A stretch of DNA of 8,162 nucleotides. Origin: Kiritimatiellia bacterium (GTDB lineage: Bacteria; Verrucomicrobiota; Kiritimatiellia; B70-G9). Below the pieces are notes generated by a model that saw only the letters and a program-made list of their open reading frames with translations, was not told where the DNA came from and made no database searches. Where the stretch lies: the NCBI GenBank assembly GCA_012961745.1, contig DTYT01000057.1, forward strand, positions 1 through 8,162, given 5' to 3'. A program made the translations under genes and the position numbers. Of this stretch, positions 6,344 through 8,162 are shown piece by piece (within the stretch, counting starts at the first letter, position 1; each line of letters begins with the position of its first letter).

Positions 6344-6372
6344 ACCTTAGTCCGGCCGGCTGGTGCTGTCAA
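6344..6372 (-). promoter_or_regulatory. Sigma70-type promoter of the leuA operon
   Basis: A consensus TTGACA (6372-6367) and TAAGGT (6349-6344) are 17 bp apart on the minus strand. The -10 keeps the first, second and last consensus bases. Predicted transcription starts at about 6337, the first base of the leader ORF, and about 250 bases before leuA. The long leader this implies is itself a hint of attenuation. Confidence 0.6.
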
Positions 6373-6419
6373 GGGACCCCATCCGCTTTGCACCGCAGCG
6401 GGTGGATGAAGGGCTTGAG

Positions 6420-6449
6420 CCCCACTGACCGGTTATGCTATCGGTGGGG
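6420..6449. other. Hairpin in the leuA-aroD divergent spacer
   Basis: CCCCAC (6420-6425) and GTGGGG (6444-6449) are complementary, with an 18-base loop that is less GC-rich than the rest of the spacer. It lies between the leuA promoter and aroD. It may be an operator or a leader structure of aroD. No convincing -35/-10 pair for aroD was found in 6373-6524. The only candidate, TTGAGC (6415) with TATCGG (6439) at 18 bp, is weak. Confidence 0.25.
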
Positions 6450-6524
6450 GGCGCCGTGGTCTGGATGGAGGGTCCTGCGGCGGGAGTAGCGGCCCCACCC
6501 GGAAACCGGGATGATGAGGAGCCC

Positions 6525-7268
6525 ATGAAGATTGGCGGCCTGACCTTGGGAAGCATTCCCCGGGTAGTGGGTACCGTGTGCCGCAGAGAGACACTCCGCG
6601 GTCTTACTTCGCGGAACAGCGTTCCCTGCGACGCGGTGGAGATCCGCCTGGACCGCATAAGACCCCGGAACGATGAATGGCTCGCTTGGTGCCGGGCGAT
6701 CGAAAAGAATCTGTGTCCGGCAATTGTCACCGTGCGACTCGCTGCCGAGGGAGGGGAGTGGAAAGACGCCGACGCCGGACGGGAAAGCCTGTTTGCAGCC
6801 GCCCTGGAATGGACTTCGGCGGTTGATATCGAGTTCCGCAGTCCCCTCCGGCACGGTATACTGGCCGCGGCCAAGGCACAGCGGAAGCTGGTTATCTTGT
6901 CCCACCACGACTTTGAGGGGACTCCGCCGCTTGCCACGCTTGAGAGGCTGGTCAACGATATGCTCGGGTCCCAGGCGGTGATCGCCAAAGTGGCAACCAT
7001 GATCCAGTCGGAGAGCGATGTCCGCATCCTGGCCGAGCTTGTGCTCCGGACGCAGCCCGGGCGGCTGTGTGTAATGGGGATGGGACCCCTCGGAGCCGGA
7101 ACCCGGGTGCTGTTCCCGTGCCTGGGGTCGGTGTTGACCTACGGGTACCTGGACGACGCCGGGGCACCGGGCCAGATGGACTGCGGTTCGCTGGTGGAGC
7201 TGCTGCGCCGGCTTCACCCCGGCTTTGCCCGGCAGTTTGCGGCGCGCCGCGAGGCTTCTCCGCCGTAA
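6525..7268 (+). CDS. aroD: 3-dehydroquinate dehydratase, type I
   Basis: This class I aldolase-like enzyme dehydrates 3-dehydroquinate to 3-dehydroshikimate through a Schiff base, the third step of the shikimate pathway. The 247-residue length fits the family. Visible active-site pieces are EIRLD (Glu39, Arg41), TVR (Arg71), DIEF (101-104), SHHDF with the catalytic His128, AKVATM with the Schiff-base Lys155, the MGMGPLGAGTR loop (184-194, where relatives usually read SR at the end), GSVLTY (201-206) and APGQ (214-217). All catalytic residues are present. The ATG at 6525 is preferred because GAGGAG precedes it by three bases; an ATG at 6435 would add 30 residues unlike the family N-terminus. 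It is transcribed divergently from leuA-aroE-aroK, and its product is the substrate of AroE. Confidence 0.93.
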   Translation: MKIGGLTLGSIPRVVGTVCRRETLRGLTSRNSVPCDAVEIRLDRIRPRNDEWLAWCRAIEKNLCPAIVTVRLAAEGGEWKDADAGRESLFAAALEWTSAVDIEFRSPLRHGILAAAKAQRKLVILSHHDFEGTPPLATLERLVNDMLGSQAVIAKVATMIQSESDVRILAELVLRTQPGRLCVMGMGPLGAGTRVLFPCLGSVLTYGYLDDAGAPGQMDCGSLVELLRRLHPGFARQFAARREASPP

Positions 7269-7392
7269 CCGAAACACCGATCGTATCCCGGGGCTCGCGT
7301 ACGCCGGAAGATCGTTGTGGAGGCTGCGATCGGCACTGGCGGTATGCGTCCTCCCCGTGTATATCTGCTGAAGAAGGCGTCTGTTGCGGAGC

Positions 7393-8162
7393 ATGAAGTT
7401 CTTCGCGGACATGCATATTCATTCCCGCTACTCGCGGGCGACCAGCCGGGACAGCAACCTCGTGGATCTGGCCCTCGCCGCAACCCGTAAGGGGATACTT
7501 GTGCTCGGTACCGGGGACTTTACTCATCCGGCATGGTTCCGCGAGTTGCAGGAGGGCCTGGAACCGGCTGCTCCCGGCCTGTTCCGCTTGAAAGAGGATT
7601 CCGGCTGTGCCGACCTCCGAAAAGGGGCCTGCAGCATCCGGGATGTGCTTTTTGTGCTGCAGGTGGAAATTTCGACCATCTACAAGAAGGACGGACGCAC
7701 GCGCAAGGTTCACCATGTGATATACGTGCCTTCCTTTGAAGCCGCCCGCCGGCTGCGGGATGAACTCGATCATATCGGCAACCTGCAGTCCGACGGACGG
7801 CCGATCCTGGGACTGGATTCCCGCGATCTGTTGGAGATTGTTTTGGAAAGCGACGCCGGGTCGTATCTGGTGCCCGCGCATATCTGGACGCCGTGGTTCT
7901 CGGTGCTGGGGGACAAGTCGGGATTTGAATCCATCGGTGAATGTTACGGAGACTTAGCGGAGCATATCTTCGCCGTGGAGACCGGACTTTCATCCGATCC
8001 TCCGATGAACTGGAGAGTTTCCTCGCTGGACCGCTACCGCCTGGTGTCGAATTCAGATGCGCATTCGCCTGCCAAGTTGGGCCGTGAGGCCGGCGTTTTC
8101 GATTGCGAGCCGGACTACTTCGCGATCCGCCGCGCGCTCGAGACGGGCAACGGTTACCTCGG
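7393..8162 (+). CDS. EndoQ-family PHP-domain endonuclease, 3' end cut by window edge
   Basis: The 256 visible residues match the conserved PHP family to which archaeal and some bacterial endonuclease Q proteins belong; EndoQ nicks DNA 5' of deaminated bases such as uracil and hypoxanthine. Metal-site motifs in order are ADMHIHSRYSRATS (5-18; His8, His10), GTGDFTHP (39-46; Asp42, His45), QVEISTIYKK (90-99; Glu92), KVHHVI (His107), VPAHIWTPWFS (160-170; His163), ETGLSSDPPMNW (196-207) and LVSNSDAHSPAKLGRE (217-232; Asp222, His224). The C-terminal zinc-binding part of EndoQ lies beyond the window. The ATG at 7393 gives the family N-terminus but has GGAG only one base upstream. A TTG at 7384 has AGAAGG six bases upstream and would add three residues. 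The gene lies 124 bp after aroD, so it may be co-transcribed. Confidence 0.88.
   Translation, partial: MKFFADMHIHSRYSRATSRDSNLVDLALAATRKGILVLGTGDFTHPAWFRELQEGLEPAAPGLFRLKEDSGCADLRKGACSIRDVLFVLQVEISTIYKKDGRTRKVHHVIYVPSFEAARRLRDELDHIGNLQSDGRPILGLDSRDLLEIVLESDAGSYLVPAHIWTPWFSVLGDKSGFESIGECYGDLAEHIFAVETGLSSDPPMNWRVSSLDRYRLVSNSDAHSPAKLGREAGVFDCEPDYFAIRRALETGNGYL

Noticed and set aside
6320..6350. T-box-like stretch on the minus strand (AAGGTGTCCGCGTGAAG) upstream of leuA.
   Set aside because: The core TGGNACCGCG is not matched, no specifier loop was found upstream, and the same bases form the -10 box and start of the leader ORF.
5566..6350. Plus-strand frames of 216 and 196 codons running across the start of leuA and its leader.
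   Set aside because: They are antisense to leuA, with no recognisable domain; they only reflect the GC bias of the region.
7277..7333. Inverted repeat CCGATCG / CGATCGG in the aroD-EndoQ spacer, looked at as a terminator.
   Set aside because: The loop is 43 bases and no T-tract follows, so it gives no support for a terminator between the two genes.
6438..7412. Minus-strand open frame of 324 codons across aroD.
   Set aside because: It is the shadow of aroD, whose catalytic residues are all on the plus strand.
1..8162. Mobile elements, CRISPR arrays, tRNA or rRNA genes, toxin-antitoxin or phage-defence clusters.
   Set aside because: No transposase, direct-repeat array, tRNA-like fold or terminal repeats were seen. 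The window is ordinary core genome apart from the regulatory spacer.

Overview
This is a GC-rich (roughly 60% by eye), densely packed bacterial chromosomal segment made mostly of core biosynthetic genes. It has Shine-Dalgarno-led genes, sigma70-like promoters and a prepilin peptidase of the Gram-negative type IV pilus or type II secretion kind. An EndoQ-family nuclease and a CpXC protein are also present. This is not enough for a confident phylum call; a Gram-negative-type bacterium with type IV pili or type II secretion, outside the best-studied enterics, is the best guess.

Layout. At the left edge, on the minus strand, lies a YacP-like NYN/PIN-fold protein cut by the window edge (1-423). 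A 255-bp divergent spacer holds a strong hairpin (476-511) and a good sigma70-type promoter (591-619) facing right. A CpXC-domain zinc-ribbon protein follows (679-1470, plus). Its 3' end overlaps by 52 bp, tail to tail, the last gene of a long minus-strand operon. In transcription order that operon is leuA (2-isopropylmalate synthase, 6089-4443), aroE (shikimate dehydrogenase, 4446-3571), prepilin peptidase (3574-2756), aroK (shikimate kinase, 2746-2222) and a membrane-anchored TPR protein (2165-1419). leuA/aroE and aroE/peptidase overlap by 4 nt (GTGA and ATGA), so translational coupling is likely. To the right of leuA and divergent from it are aroD (type I 3-dehydroquinate dehydratase, 6525-7268, plus) and an EndoQ-like PHP-domain nuclease (7393 to the right edge).

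The most interesting element is the 435-bp leuA-aroD spacer. On the minus strand it holds, in order: a TTGACA-17-TAAGGT promoter (6372-6344); a short ORF of 31 codons with a Leu-Leu-Leu-Gly-Leu run (6337-6242); an 11-bp perfect inverted repeat joining the end of that ORF to a downstream segment; and two mutually exclusive hairpins. The last of these looks like a weak intrinsic terminator (6168-6154 plus TTT) about 60 nt before the leuA ribosome site. This is the layout of a ribosome-mediated leucine attenuator. If real, leucyl-tRNA supply would set transcription not only of leuA but also of aroE, the prepilin peptidase, aroK and the TPR gene behind it.

Together, leuA commits carbon to leucine, and aroD, aroE and aroK are three of the enzymes on the way to chorismate. 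The peptidase processes type IV pilin-like proteins and is an odd passenger. Other points of note are a 39-residue, very basic C-terminal tail on LeuA and an acidic residue in the AroE cofactor site that suggests NAD(H) rather than NADP(H).
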